From Dactylosporangium aurantiacum (GTDB lineage: Bacteria > Actinomycetota > Actinomycetes > Mycobacteriales > Micromonosporaceae), in NCBI RefSeq assembly GCF_000716715.1, contig NZ_JNYJ01000009.1, positions 186,001-250,000 on the forward strand: DNA of 64,000 bases. Reading direction: 5' to 3'. A program made the position numbers and the translations under genes. The notes under the pieces were generated by a model, which worked only from the letters and a program-made list of their open reading frames with translations, was not told the DNA's origin and searched no databases. Shown here piece by piece: positions 39,823-47,705 of the stretch; position 1 is the stretch's first letter; every line of letters begins with the position of its first letter.

Positions 39823-41063
39823 CACCGCAGGTCCCGCAGCTCGGCGAGGCGGGCGAGGCGGTGCCGGCGTTCGGCGTCCGTGGCCGGGCCCGCCAGGGAC
39901 GCGGTGAGCGCCCGCACCGCCTCGGCGGGGCGGCCGGCGCGGGCCAGCAGCTCGGCGTGGACCGCGTGCCGGCGCGGGGAAGCGGGCAGCTCGGCGAGCA
40001 GGGCCAGGCCGGCCGCCGCGCCGTGCGCCTCGGCGGCCGCGACCACCCTGGCCAGGCCCGCGGCGGGGCTCGGGGCGACGGACATCAGCAGGTCGTACAG
40101 GCGCAGGATCTCCGGCCAGTCGGTGGCGGCGTACGAGGCGGCGCGGGCGTGCTCGGCGGCGATCGCGGCCTGCAGCTGGTACGCGTCGGCGCGCCGGGAC
40201 GAGGCGAGCAGCGACGCGTTGAGCAGGGTGATGCCGCGGGCGATGAGCGTGGCGTCCCACCGGGAGCGGTCCTGGCGGTCGAGGGTGACCACGGCACCGG
40301 AGGCGTCCAGGCGGGCCGGGCGGCGGGCCTCGGTGAGCAGCAGCAGCGCCAGGACGGCGGCCGGGGCCGGCTGGTCGGGCAGCAGGGTGTGCAGCAGCGT
40401 GGCCAGCCGGACCGCCTCGGCGCACGCGTCGACGTCGAACGCGTCCGGGCCGTCGGCGGGCGCGTGCCCGGCGGTGTAGAGGCTGTGGATGACGCCGCAG
40501 ACGGCGGGCAGCCGGTCGGGCAGCTCGTGGGCCGGCGGCACCCGGTACGGGATGTGCGCCGCGGCGATCTTCTGCCGGGCCCGGGTGAGCCGCTTCTCGG
40601 TGGCGGCCTCGGTGGTGAGCAGCACCGCGGCGATCTGGGCGGGGGACAGCCCGCACAGGGTGCGCAGCGCGAGGGCGACCTGGGTCGGCGGGGACAGCGC
40701 CGGGTGGCAGCAGGTGAAGACCAGCCGCAGCAGGTCGTCGTGGACGTCCGCGTCGGACGGCAGGTCGGTGCGGGTGAGCTCGAGCATCCTGGTGCTCTCC
40801 TCCTCCTTGCCGGGGCGGGCCTGCTCGCGGCGCAGGATGTCGATGGCCTTGCGGCGGGCGGTGACGGTGAGCCACGCGCGCGGCTGCGGCGGCACCCCGC
40901 TGACCGGCCACGTGGACAGCGCCGCGAGGACCGCCTCCTGCACGGCGTCCTGCGCGGTCTGCACGTCGCCGACGGTCCGGATGAGGGTCGCGAGGATCCG
41001 CGCGCCCTCGACCCGGACCGTGTCGGCGACGGTGTCGTGTGCGGTGGACAACGCCCGGGTCAC
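39822..41063 (-). CDS. ECF42-type RNA polymerase sigma factor with C-terminal TPR-like extension
   Basis: 413 aa. Sigma region 2 shows VGDVQTAQDAVQEAVLAAL then PRAWLTVTARRKAIDILRRE; region 4 shows LALRTLCGLSPAQIAAVLLT with TEKRLTRARQKIAAAHIPYR. The remaining 220 residues are helical and Ala/Leu-rich (DUF6596/TPR-like), the mark of ECF42 sigmas, which carry this extension instead of an anti-sigma factor and are encoded next to DGPF/YciI proteins, exactly as here. The GTG overlaps the YciI stop by four bases. It probably directs transcription of its own operon. Confidence 0.93.
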   Translation of the reverse strand: MTRALSTAHDTVADTVRVEGARILATLIRTVGDVQTAQDAVQEAVLAALSTWPVSGVPPQPRAWLTVTARRKAIDILRREQARPGKEEESTRMLELTRTDLPSDADVHDDLLRLVFTCCHPALSPPTQVALALRTLCGLSPAQIAAVLLTTEAATEKRLTRARQKIAAAHIPYRVPPAHELPDRLPAVCGVIHSLYTAGHAPADGPDAFDVDACAEAVRLATLLHTLLPDQPAPAAVLALLLLTEARRPARLDASGAVVTLDRQDRSRWDATLIARGITLLNASLLASSRRADAYQLQAAIAAEHARAASYAATDWPEILRLYDLLMSVAPSPAAGLARVVAAAEAHGAAAGLALLAELPASPRRHAVHAELLARAGRPAEAVRALTASLAGPATDAERRHRLARLAELRDLR

Positions 41064-41407
41064 CTGGCCGCGATGACCGGGCGGACCTCGACGGCGCCGC
41101 CCCACGCCGCCGGGATCCGCGCGGCGGTCGCGACCGCCTCGTCCAGGTCGGCGGCCTCGATCAGGTAGTAGCCGGTCAGGGCCTCCTTGGTCTCCGCGTA
41201 CGGGCCGTCGGTCGTGACGATCTTCCCGCCGCGGGCGCCCTCGACGCGGACCACGGTGGCGGTGGCGGTGGGGTGCAGCACGGCGCTGGCCCGCAGGCGG
41301 TCGGCGTGCTCCTGGGCGAACTCGCGGTACTCGGCGAGCTCCGCGGCGTGCTCGGGGTCCCGCCAGTCGACGTCGGCGGTGTAGGTGAGGGCGAGATACT
41401 GCGGCAT
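41060..41407 (-). CDS. YciI/DGPF-domain protein
   Basis: 115 aa, standard length. MPQYLALTYTADVDWRDPEH opens the ferredoxin-like fold and TTDGPYAETKEALTGYYLIE contains the D-G-P-Y/F-A-E-x-K-E motif that names the family. GGAAGGAG precedes the ATG. DGPF proteins accompany ECF42 sigma factors and are thought to help regulate or sense for them; here the two genes overlap by four bases. Confidence 0.93.
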   Translation of the reverse strand: MPQYLALTYTADVDWRDPEHAAELAEYREFAQEHADRLRASAVLHPTATATVVRVEGARGGKIVTTDGPYAETKEALTGYYLIEAADLDEAVATAARIPAAWGGAVEVRPVIAAR

Positions 41408-41542
41408 CGGACGGCTCCTTCCGGGGACCAGGATGATCCTCCAACCTGGGAACGATCGGCGGCGGCCGGAAAAGGACATCGCCGGGGCCGCGTTGGCAGA
41501 AAGTTCGAAGGTGATTCTCAGGAATCGCCGTTACGTTGAGGT

Positions 41543-42424
41543 ATGCGCCCGAGCGGGAGGCCCCCGGAGGCACCACGCGACCTGCAGGTCGAATTCGAGC
41601 CCCAGGGCGACGTGCTCGCCCAGGGCGAGCCGAGCCGCCCGCCGCGGCGGTGGCCGGCGCACGGACCGTCGCGGCGCAACCTGCTGCTCGGCGTCGCCGT
41701 CGTGCTGGCCCTGATCCTCACCGCGTTCGTCGCCTTCCGCGCCGGATCCAGCGGCTCCCGGCCGGCGTCCGCGCGCCCGTCGGCGTCACCGTCGCCGTCG
41801 GCGTCCGCGCCGACGATCGCGCAGATCTACGCGGCGGTCGCGCCGTCGGTCGTGACGATCCAGGCCGTCGACGGCGACAAGGTCACCGCGACCGGCACCG
41901 GCGTCGTCGCCAGCGCCCAGGGGATCATCCTGACCGCCTTCCACGTGGTGCGCGGCGCCGCCGCCGTCCGGGTCGTGTTCGCCGACGGCACCCAGGCCGG
42001 CGCGAAGGTCGCCCAGTCCGACCCAGCGCTCGACATCGCCGCGCTCGCCCCGGAGGGCCTGCCCGACGTGCTCGTCCCGGCCGTCATCGGCAACTCCGGC
42101 CGGCTCGCCGTCGGCAACACCGTGATCGCCATCGGTAACCAGCTCGGGCTGACCAGCAGCGCGACCGCCGGGGTCGTGTCGGGGCTGGACCGCACCGCGA
42201 CGAACCCCGACGGCACCAAGCTCACCGGCCTCATCCAGTTCGACGCCGCGGTCAACCCGGGCAGCTCCGGCGGGCCGCTCGTCAACGCCAAGGGCGAGAC
42301 GATCGCGATCGTCGTGGCCCTGGCCAACCCGACCGCCGCCGGCACGTTCGTCGGCGTCGGCTTCGCCGTGCCGATCGGTGCCGCCCTCGGCGCCGGCGGC
42401 GGCGACCAGGCACCGCAGCAGTAA
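41543..42424 (+). CDS. Membrane-anchored trypsin-like serine protease (HtrA-type, no PDZ)
   Basis: 293 aa. A cytoplasmic 45-residue N-terminus, one membrane helix (about residues 47-66, NLLLGVAVVLALILTAFVAF), a Ser/Pro/Ala-rich linker, then a protease domain outside the membrane. The triad is visible as His in LTAFHVVRG, Asp in DPALDIAAL and Ser in NPGSSGGPLV. There is no PDZ domain after the protease, unlike DegP/HtrA. It probably acts in envelope quality control or processing. It lies 29 bp upstream of the MoxR operon in the same direction. TACGTT lies five bases before the ATG. Confidence 0.88.
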   Translation: MRPSGRPPEAPRDLQVEFEPQGDVLAQGEPSRPPRRWPAHGPSRRNLLLGVAVVLALILTAFVAFRAGSSGSRPASARPSASPSPSASAPTIAQIYAAVAPSVVTIQAVDGDKVTATGTGVVASAQGIILTAFHVVRGAAAVRVVFADGTQAGAKVAQSDPALDIAALAPEGLPDVLVPAVIGNSGRLAVGNTVIAIGNQLGLTSSATAGVVSGLDRTATNPDGTKLTGLIQFDAAVNPGSSGGPLVNAKGETIAIVVALANPTAAGTFVGVGFAVPIGAALGAGGGDQAPQQ

Positions 42425-42453
42425 GCACCCGCTCGCAGACGTAAGGACGATAC

Positions 42454-43446
42454 GTGGACACACCATCCGAAAGTGGCATCACCGGCGCCGTCGAGCAGGT
42501 CCTGTACGAGGTGAAGAAGACCATCGTCGGGCAGGACGCGCTGCTGGAGCGGCTCATGGTCGCGCTGCTGTCCCGCGGGCACATCCTCGTCGAGGGCGTC
42601 CCGGGCCTGGCCAAGACCCTGGCGGTGAAGGCCCTCGCGGCGGCGATCGGCGGGCAGTTCCACCGCGTGCAGTTCACCCCGGACCTGGTGCCGGCCGACA
42701 TCGTCGGCACCCGGGTGTACCACCAGAGCAGCGGCGAGTTCCAGGTGTCGCTCGGCCCGGTCTTCACCAACCTGCTGCTCGCCGACGAGATCAACCGCGC
42801 CCCGGCGAAGGTGCAGAGCGCGCTGCTGGAGGTGATGCAGGAGCAGCAGGTGACGATCGGCCGGGAGACGCACCACATCCCGCGGCCGTTCCTGGTCATG
42901 GCGACCCAGAACCCGATCGAGTCCGAGGGCACGTATCCGCTGCCCGAGGCGCAGGTCGACCGGTTCATGATGAAGGTGGTCGTCGGGTATCCGAGCCCGA
43001 CGGAGGAGTACGTGATCGTCGAGCGGGCCATCACCCCGGCGCCGCTGCTGCAGGCGATCGTCGACCCGGAGCGGCTCATCCGGATGCAGGCCGAGGTCGA
43101 GCAGGTCTACGTCGACCCGGCGCTCATCGAGTACTCGGTCCGGCTGGCCAACGCCACCCGCCGCCCGGAGGAGGTCGGGCAGGGTGACCTGGCGCGGTAC
43201 GTCAGCTTCGGCGCCAGCCCCCGCGCGTCGATCAACCTGGTGCTCGCCGCGCGGGCCCTGGCGTTCATCCGCGGCCGCGACTACGTGATCCCGCGCGACC
43301 TCACCGAGCTGGCCCTCGACGTGTTCCGGCACCGCCTGGTGCTGTCCTACGAGGCGCTGTCCGACGACGTCACCGCCGACACGATCCTCACCCGGGTCAT
43401 GGCGGCGCTGCCGGTGCCGGCGCCGGTGCGCAGCGGAAGCCGCTGA
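42454..43446 (+). CDS. MoxR-family AAA+ ATPase
   Basis: 330 aa. Walker A in EGVPGLAKTLAVKALA (G-x-x-x-x-G/A-K-T form), Walker B LLLADEINRAPAKVQSALLE, sensor 1 FLVMATQNPIESEGTYPLPE (A-T-Q-N-P), and the C-terminal lid with SPRASINLVLAARALAFI. These are standard MoxR motifs. MoxR ATPases act as chaperones for VWA-domain partners; a DUF58 protein and two VWA membrane proteins follow directly, completing the known module. The start has a modest purine-rich stretch (taaggacgat) upstream. Confidence 0.95.
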   Translation: MDTPSESGITGAVEQVLYEVKKTIVGQDALLERLMVALLSRGHILVEGVPGLAKTLAVKALAAAIGGQFHRVQFTPDLVPADIVGTRVYHQSSGEFQVSLGPVFTNLLLADEINRAPAKVQSALLEVMQEQQVTIGRETHHIPRPFLVMATQNPIESEGTYPLPEAQVDRFMMKVVVGYPSPTEEYVIVERAITPAPLLQAIVDPERLIRMQAEVEQVYVDPALIEYSVRLANATRRPEEVGQGDLARYVSFGASPRASINLVLAARALAFIRGRDYVIPRDLTELALDVFRHRLVLSYEALSDDVTADTILTRVMAALPVPAPVRSGSR

Positions 43447-43449
43447 CCC

Positions 43450-44370
43450 GTGGCGAGCGCACCCGACCGGCTGCTGCGCCGCCTGGAGTGGCAGGTGATC
43501 CGCCGCCTCGACGGGCAGCTGCAGGGCGCCTACCGCACCGTGTTCCGCGGTTCCGGCATCGACTTCGCCGACCTGCGCGAGTACACGCCTGAGGACGACG
43601 TGCGGCACATCGACTGGAACGTGACGGCGCGCCTCGACGAGCCGTACGTGCGGCAGTACACCGAGGACCGCGAGCTCACCGCATGGCTGGTGCTGGACCT
43701 GTCGGCGTCGATGCGCTTCGGCGGCGCCGGGCAGGCCGGCCGGGGCAAGGACGGCCTGCTCACCGAGCTGGCCGTGTGCCTGGCCCGGCTCTTCACGCAG
43801 GGCGGCAACCGGATCGGCGCGGTGCTGTACGACAACGGCCTGCAGCGGGTCGTGCCGCCCCGCACCGGCCGCACCCACGTGCTGCGCATCGCCCACGAGA
43901 TCGACAAGGCGACGCGGGCCGCGGCAGCCCTGCGCGGCAAGCCGGGCGGCGCCGCCACCGACGTGGACGCGATGCTGCGGCTGGCCGCCGCCCAGGCCCG
44001 CCGGCGCGGCCTGATCTTCGTCATCTCCGACTTCCTCAGCGGCGACACGGTGAACTGGCAGGACGCGCTGTCCCGGCTCACCCACCGGCACGAGGTCGTC
44101 GCGGTCCGGGTCGTCGACCCGATGGAGCTGGACCTGCCGGACCTGGGCCTGGTCCTCGTCGAGGACGCCGAGACCGGCGAGCAGGTGCTGGTGGACACCA
44201 GCGACCCGCTGTTCCAGCAGCGGCTGCGGGAGGAGGTCGACGGCCGGGAGGCCGCCGTCGCCGCGGCGATGCGCCGCTCCAGGGTGACCGCGCACCGCGT
44301 CACCACCGACCAGGACCCGCTGCTCGCCCTGGTGGAGATGGTCCGCTGGTCGAAACGGCGGCGGGCATGA
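43450..44370 (+). CDS. DUF58 protein (VWA-like, MoxR partner)
   Basis: 306 aa from GTG at 43450, three bases after the MoxR stop. The DUF58 hallmark reads GSGIDFADLREYTPEDDVRH then IDWNVTARLDEPYVRQY, followed by a VWA-like core with LVLDLSASMRFG (MIDAS-type D-x-S-x-S) and RGLIFVISDFLS. DUF58 proteins are considered the link between the MoxR chaperone and its membrane targets. It is cytoplasmic, without transmembrane helices, in contrast to the two VWA proteins downstream. Confidence 0.93.
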   Translation: MASAPDRLLRRLEWQVIRRLDGQLQGAYRTVFRGSGIDFADLREYTPEDDVRHIDWNVTARLDEPYVRQYTEDRELTAWLVLDLSASMRFGGAGQAGRGKDGLLTELAVCLARLFTQGGNRIGAVLYDNGLQRVVPPRTGRTHVLRIAHEIDKATRAAAALRGKPGGAATDVDAMLRLAAAQARRRGLIFVISDFLSGDTVNWQDALSRLTHRHEVVAVRVVDPMELDLPDLGLVLVEDAETGEQVLVDTSDPLFQQRLREEVDGREAAVAAAMRRSRVTAHRVTTDQDPLLALVEMVRWSKRRRA

Positions 44371-44455
44371 GCGGCCCGCAGCGGAGCGAGGAGCCGCGAT
44401 GTATGGGCTCAGGGTGGAGCTCAGGCCGGCGCCGGAGCGCAGCGGAGGTGACGGC

Positions 44456-45418
44456 ATGAGTGTTCAACATCCGTATCTGCTCGTTGTCGGTGCGCTCATC
44501 GCAACAGCGGTGGCCGTGGGGTACTGGTGGCTGCAGCGGCAACGCGCGCAGGCCCTCGCGACCGCGGGGCTGGCGACCACGAACCGGGACCGGCTGCGGC
44601 GGCACCTGCCGCCGGTGCTGTTCCTGGCCGCGCTCACCCTGCTGCTGCTGTCCGTGGCCCGCCCGCAGGCCGACCTCCCCGTCGCCAGGGCCGCCGGCAC
44701 CGTCATCCTCGCCTTCGACGTGTCCAACAGCATGGCCGCCAAGGACGTCGCGCCGTCCAGGCTCGCCGCCGCCCAGGCCGCCGCCGTCGAGTTCGCCGAG
44801 GCCCAGCCCGACAGCGTCAGCATCGGCGTGGTCGCCTTCGACGAGGGCGCGCTCACCACCCAGCAGCCGTCCGACGACCGGGCCGCGACCGTCGCCGCGA
44901 TCAAACGGCTCCAGATCAACGGCGGCACCTCCATCGGCCAGGCCATCCTCGCCGCGCTCACCGTCATCGCCGGCAAACCGGCCGCGCTGCCGCAGGACGG
45001 CCAGCCCGCCGCCGACCTCGGGTACTGGGGCAACGCCACGATCGTGCTGCTGTCCGACGGCGAGGACACCGGCGGGCCCGACGCCGTCGCCGCCGCCCAG
45101 CTCGCCGCGACCGCCGGCGTGCACATCGAGACCGTCGGCGTCGGCACCGTCGACGGCGCCACCGTCGAGGTCGACGGCTTCCAGGTCGCCACGTCACTGG
45201 ACGAGGAGCTGCTGACCGAGGTCGCGACGACCACCACCGGCTCGTACCACCGCGCCGAGAACGCCGAGGCGCTGCACGACGTGTACGACTCGCTCGACCT
45301 GCGGCTCACCACCAAGGTGAAGCCGGTCGAGCTGACGGGCGCCGCCGCGTTGACCGCCGTGCTGCTGCTCACCATCGGGGGAGTACTGATGACCACCTGG
45401 TTCGGACGGATCCTCTGA
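44456..45418 (+). CDS. VWA-domain membrane protein, BatA-like
   Basis: 320 aa from ATG at 44456 with GGAGG upstream. Two N-terminal helices (about residues 8-24 and 52-67) and one at the C-terminus (AALTAVLLLTIGGVLM) flank a VWA domain with the MIDAS motif FDVSNSMAAKDV, a Thr in NGGTSIGQAI, and LLSDGEDTGGPD. This is the BatA/BatB arrangement in which the VWA domain is held between membrane helices. The 85 bp before the ATG follow the DUF58 stop and show no separate gene. Its TGA shares a base with the next ATG. Confidence 0.93.
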   Translation: MSVQHPYLLVVGALIATAVAVGYWWLQRQRAQALATAGLATTNRDRLRRHLPPVLFLAALTLLLLSVARPQADLPVARAAGTVILAFDVSNSMAAKDVAPSRLAAAQAAAVEFAEAQPDSVSIGVVAFDEGALTTQQPSDDRAATVAAIKRLQINGGTSIGQAILAALTVIAGKPAALPQDGQPAADLGYWGNATIVLLSDGEDTGGPDAVAAAQLAATAGVHIETVGVGTVDGATVEVDGFQVATSLDEELLTEVATTTTGSYHRAENAEALHDVYDSLDLRLTTKVKPVELTGAAALTAVLLLTIGGVLMTTWFGRIL

Positions 45419-46536
45419 TGTCGCTGCACTGGCCGTGGGCCCTCGTCGCGCTGCTGGCGTTCCCGTTGCTGCTCGCCGTGCGCTGGTGGACGCGCCGCCG
45501 GCGCCGCCGCGCGGCCGTCCAGCTGCCCAGCGTCGCCCTCATCCGGGCGGCGCTGCCCGGGCGCACCTCGTGGAAACGGCGGATACCGCTGTGGCTGTTC
45601 GCGGCCGGTCTGCTCGTCACCGGCACCGCCGCGGCCCGCCCGGAGGCGTCGGTCGTCGTGCCCGACAGCGCCGCCACGATCATCCTGGCGATGGACGTGT
45701 CCGGCTCGATGTGCTCCACCGACGTGGCACCGAACCGGCTGACCGCCGCCCAGAAGGCGGCCCGCGAGTTCATCAAGGACCACGACGGCAACCAGAAGAT
45801 CGGCCTGGTCGCGTTCTCCGGCATCGCCGGGCTGATCGTGCCGCCGACGACCGACAGCAGGCAGCTGCTGGAGGCGATCGACGGGCTGCGCACGTCCCGC
45901 GGCACCGCGATCGGCCTGGCCATCCTCGCCTCCATCGACGCGATCGCCGAGATCAACCCCGACGTCGCGCCGACCGGGGTCGAGGTCCCCGACGACGGCA
46001 CCGCCACCGGCGAGTACGAGCCTGACACGATCGTGGTGCTCACCGACGGGCGCAACACCGACGGCGTCGACCCGATGACGGCCGCGGCCGCCGCGGAGGC
46101 CCGGCGCCTGCGGGTGTACACGATCGGCTTCGGCACCGAAACCCCGTCGCCGATGGTCTGCTCCAGCGACCAGATCAGCGGCGGCAGCCAGTTCCGCGGC
46201 GGCCCGGGCGGGCCGTTCGGCGGGCCGGGCGGCGGCCAGTTCGGCGGTCGTGGCCGGTTCCAGGACATGGACGAGGGCACCCTGACGAAGGTCGCCGAGA
46301 CCACCGGCGGCAAGTACTTCAAGGCCGAGGACGCCGAGTCCCTCGGTGACGTGCTGCGCGACCTGCCCAGCCAGGTGACCCTGCAGCGCCGCAAGACGGA
46401 GCTGACGTCCTGGTTCGCGCTGGTCGGCGCGGCGCTGGTGCTGGTGGCGGTCGGCCTGTCGCAGTGGTGGAACCGGACCCGCCTCCCGGCGGTCGCCCGG
46501 CCGCCCGCGCCACGCCAGGGCGGGACGGTCCCGTAG
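45418..46536 (+). CDS. VWA-domain membrane protein, BatB-like
   Basis: 372 aa; ATG overlaps the preceding TGA by one base. Two helices near the N-terminus (WPWALVALLAFPLLLAVRWW and PLWLFAAGLLVTGTAAAR) and one near the C-terminus flank a VWA domain with MIDAS AMDVSGSMCSTDV, Thr in RGTAIGLAI and VLTDGRNTDG. An unusual Gly-rich insertion of about 25 residues (GGPGGPFGGPGGGQFGGRGR) lies before the last helix. Paralogous to the preceding gene. It closes the MoxR module; coding ends at 46536 and TACGCT 15 bases later probably starts the next unit. Confidence 0.93.
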   Translation: MSLHWPWALVALLAFPLLLAVRWWTRRRRRRAAVQLPSVALIRAALPGRTSWKRRIPLWLFAAGLLVTGTAAARPEASVVVPDSAATIILAMDVSGSMCSTDVAPNRLTAAQKAAREFIKDHDGNQKIGLVAFSGIAGLIVPPTTDSRQLLEAIDGLRTSRGTAIGLAILASIDAIAEINPDVAPTGVEVPDDGTATGEYEPDTIVVLTDGRNTDGVDPMTAAAAAEARRLRVYTIGFGTETPSPMVCSSDQISGGSQFRGGPGGPFGGPGGGQFGGRGRFQDMDEGTLTKVAETTGGKYFKAEDAESLGDVLRDLPSQVTLQRRKTELTSWFALVGAALVLVAVGLSQWWNRTRLPAVARPPAPRQGGTVP

Positions 46537-46599
46537 CGGCGGTCGCGGCGGTACGCTGTCGCCTCGCGTACCCGCCGGACGCCGTAGGGAAGTGTGGGC

Positions 46600-47586
46600 A
46601 TGGCCCGTCGCCGTATCTCGCCGCGCCGCTGGCGCCCGCCGGTCGCGGCGCCCGACGCCGGCCCGACCGCGCCGTTCGTCGTCGAGCGGCGGCTGGCGAC
46701 CGGCGGGCGCGGCCCTGAGGACGTCAGGTTCGACGCGCACGGTTACGTCGTCACCGGCACCGCCGACGGCCGCGTCGTGCGCCTCGGCCCCGGCGGCGGG
46801 CGCGTCGTGGCCGCCGAGACGGGCGGCCGGCCGCTGGGCGTCCTGCCCTGCCCCGACGGCGGCGTCCTGGTCTGCGACCACGACCGGGGGCTGCTGCGGG
46901 TGGCGCCGGACGGCACCGTCGAGGTGCTCGTGGACACCGTCGACGGCGAGCCGCTGACGTTCGCCAGCAACGTCGTGCAGGGCCCCGACGGCACCATCTG
47001 GTTCACCACGTCGACGCGCCGCTGGGACCTGCAGCACCACCTCGGCGACATGTTCGAGCACACCTGCACCGGCCGGCTGGTCCGCCGCGACCCCGACGGC
47101 ACCGTCACCACCCTGCTGTCGGACCTGAAGTTCGCCAACGGCCTGGTCCTCGCCCCCGACGGCACGCACCTGCTGTTCGCCGAGACCGCCGGGTACCGCA
47201 TCCGCCGGTACTGGCTCACCGGTCCGCGCGCCGGCAGCACCGAACCACTGGTGGAGAACCTCGCCGGCTTCCCCGACAACATGAGCCTGGGCAGCGACGG
47301 CCTGCTGTGGGTGGCGATCGCCGCACCCCGCAACGCCCTGCTCGACCGCCTGCTGCCGCTGCCGGGCGTGCTGCGCCTGCTGGTGTGGAACCTGCCGGCG
47401 GCGCTGCGCCCGAAGGCCGCCCCGGTCGCCTGGGTGATGGCGTTCGACCTCGACGGCCGCCGCGTGCACGACCTGCGCACCAGCGACGGCTCCTACGGCT
47501 TCGTCACCTCGGTCACCGAACGCGACGGCACCGTCATCGCCGGCAGCCTCACCGAACCGGACGTCGCGGTGCTGTCCCGCCCGTAA
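46600..47586 (+). CDS. SMP-30/strictosidine synthase-like beta-propeller protein
   Basis: 328 aa. The sequence has the repeated blades of a six-bladed propeller: GPEDVRFDAHGYVVTGTADG, GGRPLGVLPCPDGGVLVCDH, DGEPLTFASNVVQGPDGTIW, SDLKFANGLVLAPDGTHLLF, and GFPDNMSLGSDGLLWVAIA. FANGLVLAPDG and GFPDN are hallmarks of the strictosidine-synthase-like/SMP-30 lactonase group, which often act as lactonases or esterases. No signal peptide. It sits next to the uronate cluster, where a lactonase could be useful, but it is convergent with it and probably separately expressed. ATG preferred to a GTG two codons upstream because of AGGGAAG spacing. Confidence 0.87.
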   Translation: MARRRISPRRWRPPVAAPDAGPTAPFVVERRLATGGRGPEDVRFDAHGYVVTGTADGRVVRLGPGGGRVVAAETGGRPLGVLPCPDGGVLVCDHDRGLLRVAPDGTVEVLVDTVDGEPLTFASNVVQGPDGTIWFTTSTRRWDLQHHLGDMFEHTCTGRLVRRDPDGTVTTLLSDLKFANGLVLAPDGTHLLFAETAGYRIRRYWLTGPRAGSTEPLVENLAGFPDNMSLGSDGLLWVAIAAPRNALLDRLLPLPGVLRLLVWNLPAALRPKAAPVAWVMAFDLDGRRVHDLRTSDGSYGFVTSVTERDGTVIAGSLTEPDVAVLSRP

Positions 47587-47704
47587 CCCCGCCGCCCCCG
47601 CCGGCGTCGGTCAGCAGCTCGTCGAGGGCGCGGTGCCCGTCTGGGTCGTCGGGGTCGTCGGCGCAGGTGGTGAGGGTCTTCCACAGCGACCCAGCCGGAG
47701 CCAT
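47549..47704 (-). CDS. Small ORF behind uxaC
   Basis: 51 codons from an ATG one base after the uxaC stop (MAPAGSLWKTLTTCADDPDD then HRALDELLTDAG and a Gly-rich end). Codon bias is strong over the first 35 codons. The last 38 bases overlap the 3' end of the convergent propeller gene. It may be a small co-translated protein or the leftover of a longer gene whose 3' part was lost. Confidence 0.4.
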   Translation of the reverse strand: MAPAGSLWKTLTTCADDPDDPDGHRALDELLTDAGGGGGVTGGTAPRRPVR

Positions 47705-47705
47705 C

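Noticed and set aside
39376..40479. Plus-strand frame opposite the sigma-factor gene
   Set aside because: Ser/Arg/Ala-rich shadow with no motif; the minus-strand ECF42 gene is certain.
41513..41526. gattctcaggaatc palindrome upstream of the serine protease
   Set aside because: Five-base arms only, with no adjacent regulator; too weak to call an operator.
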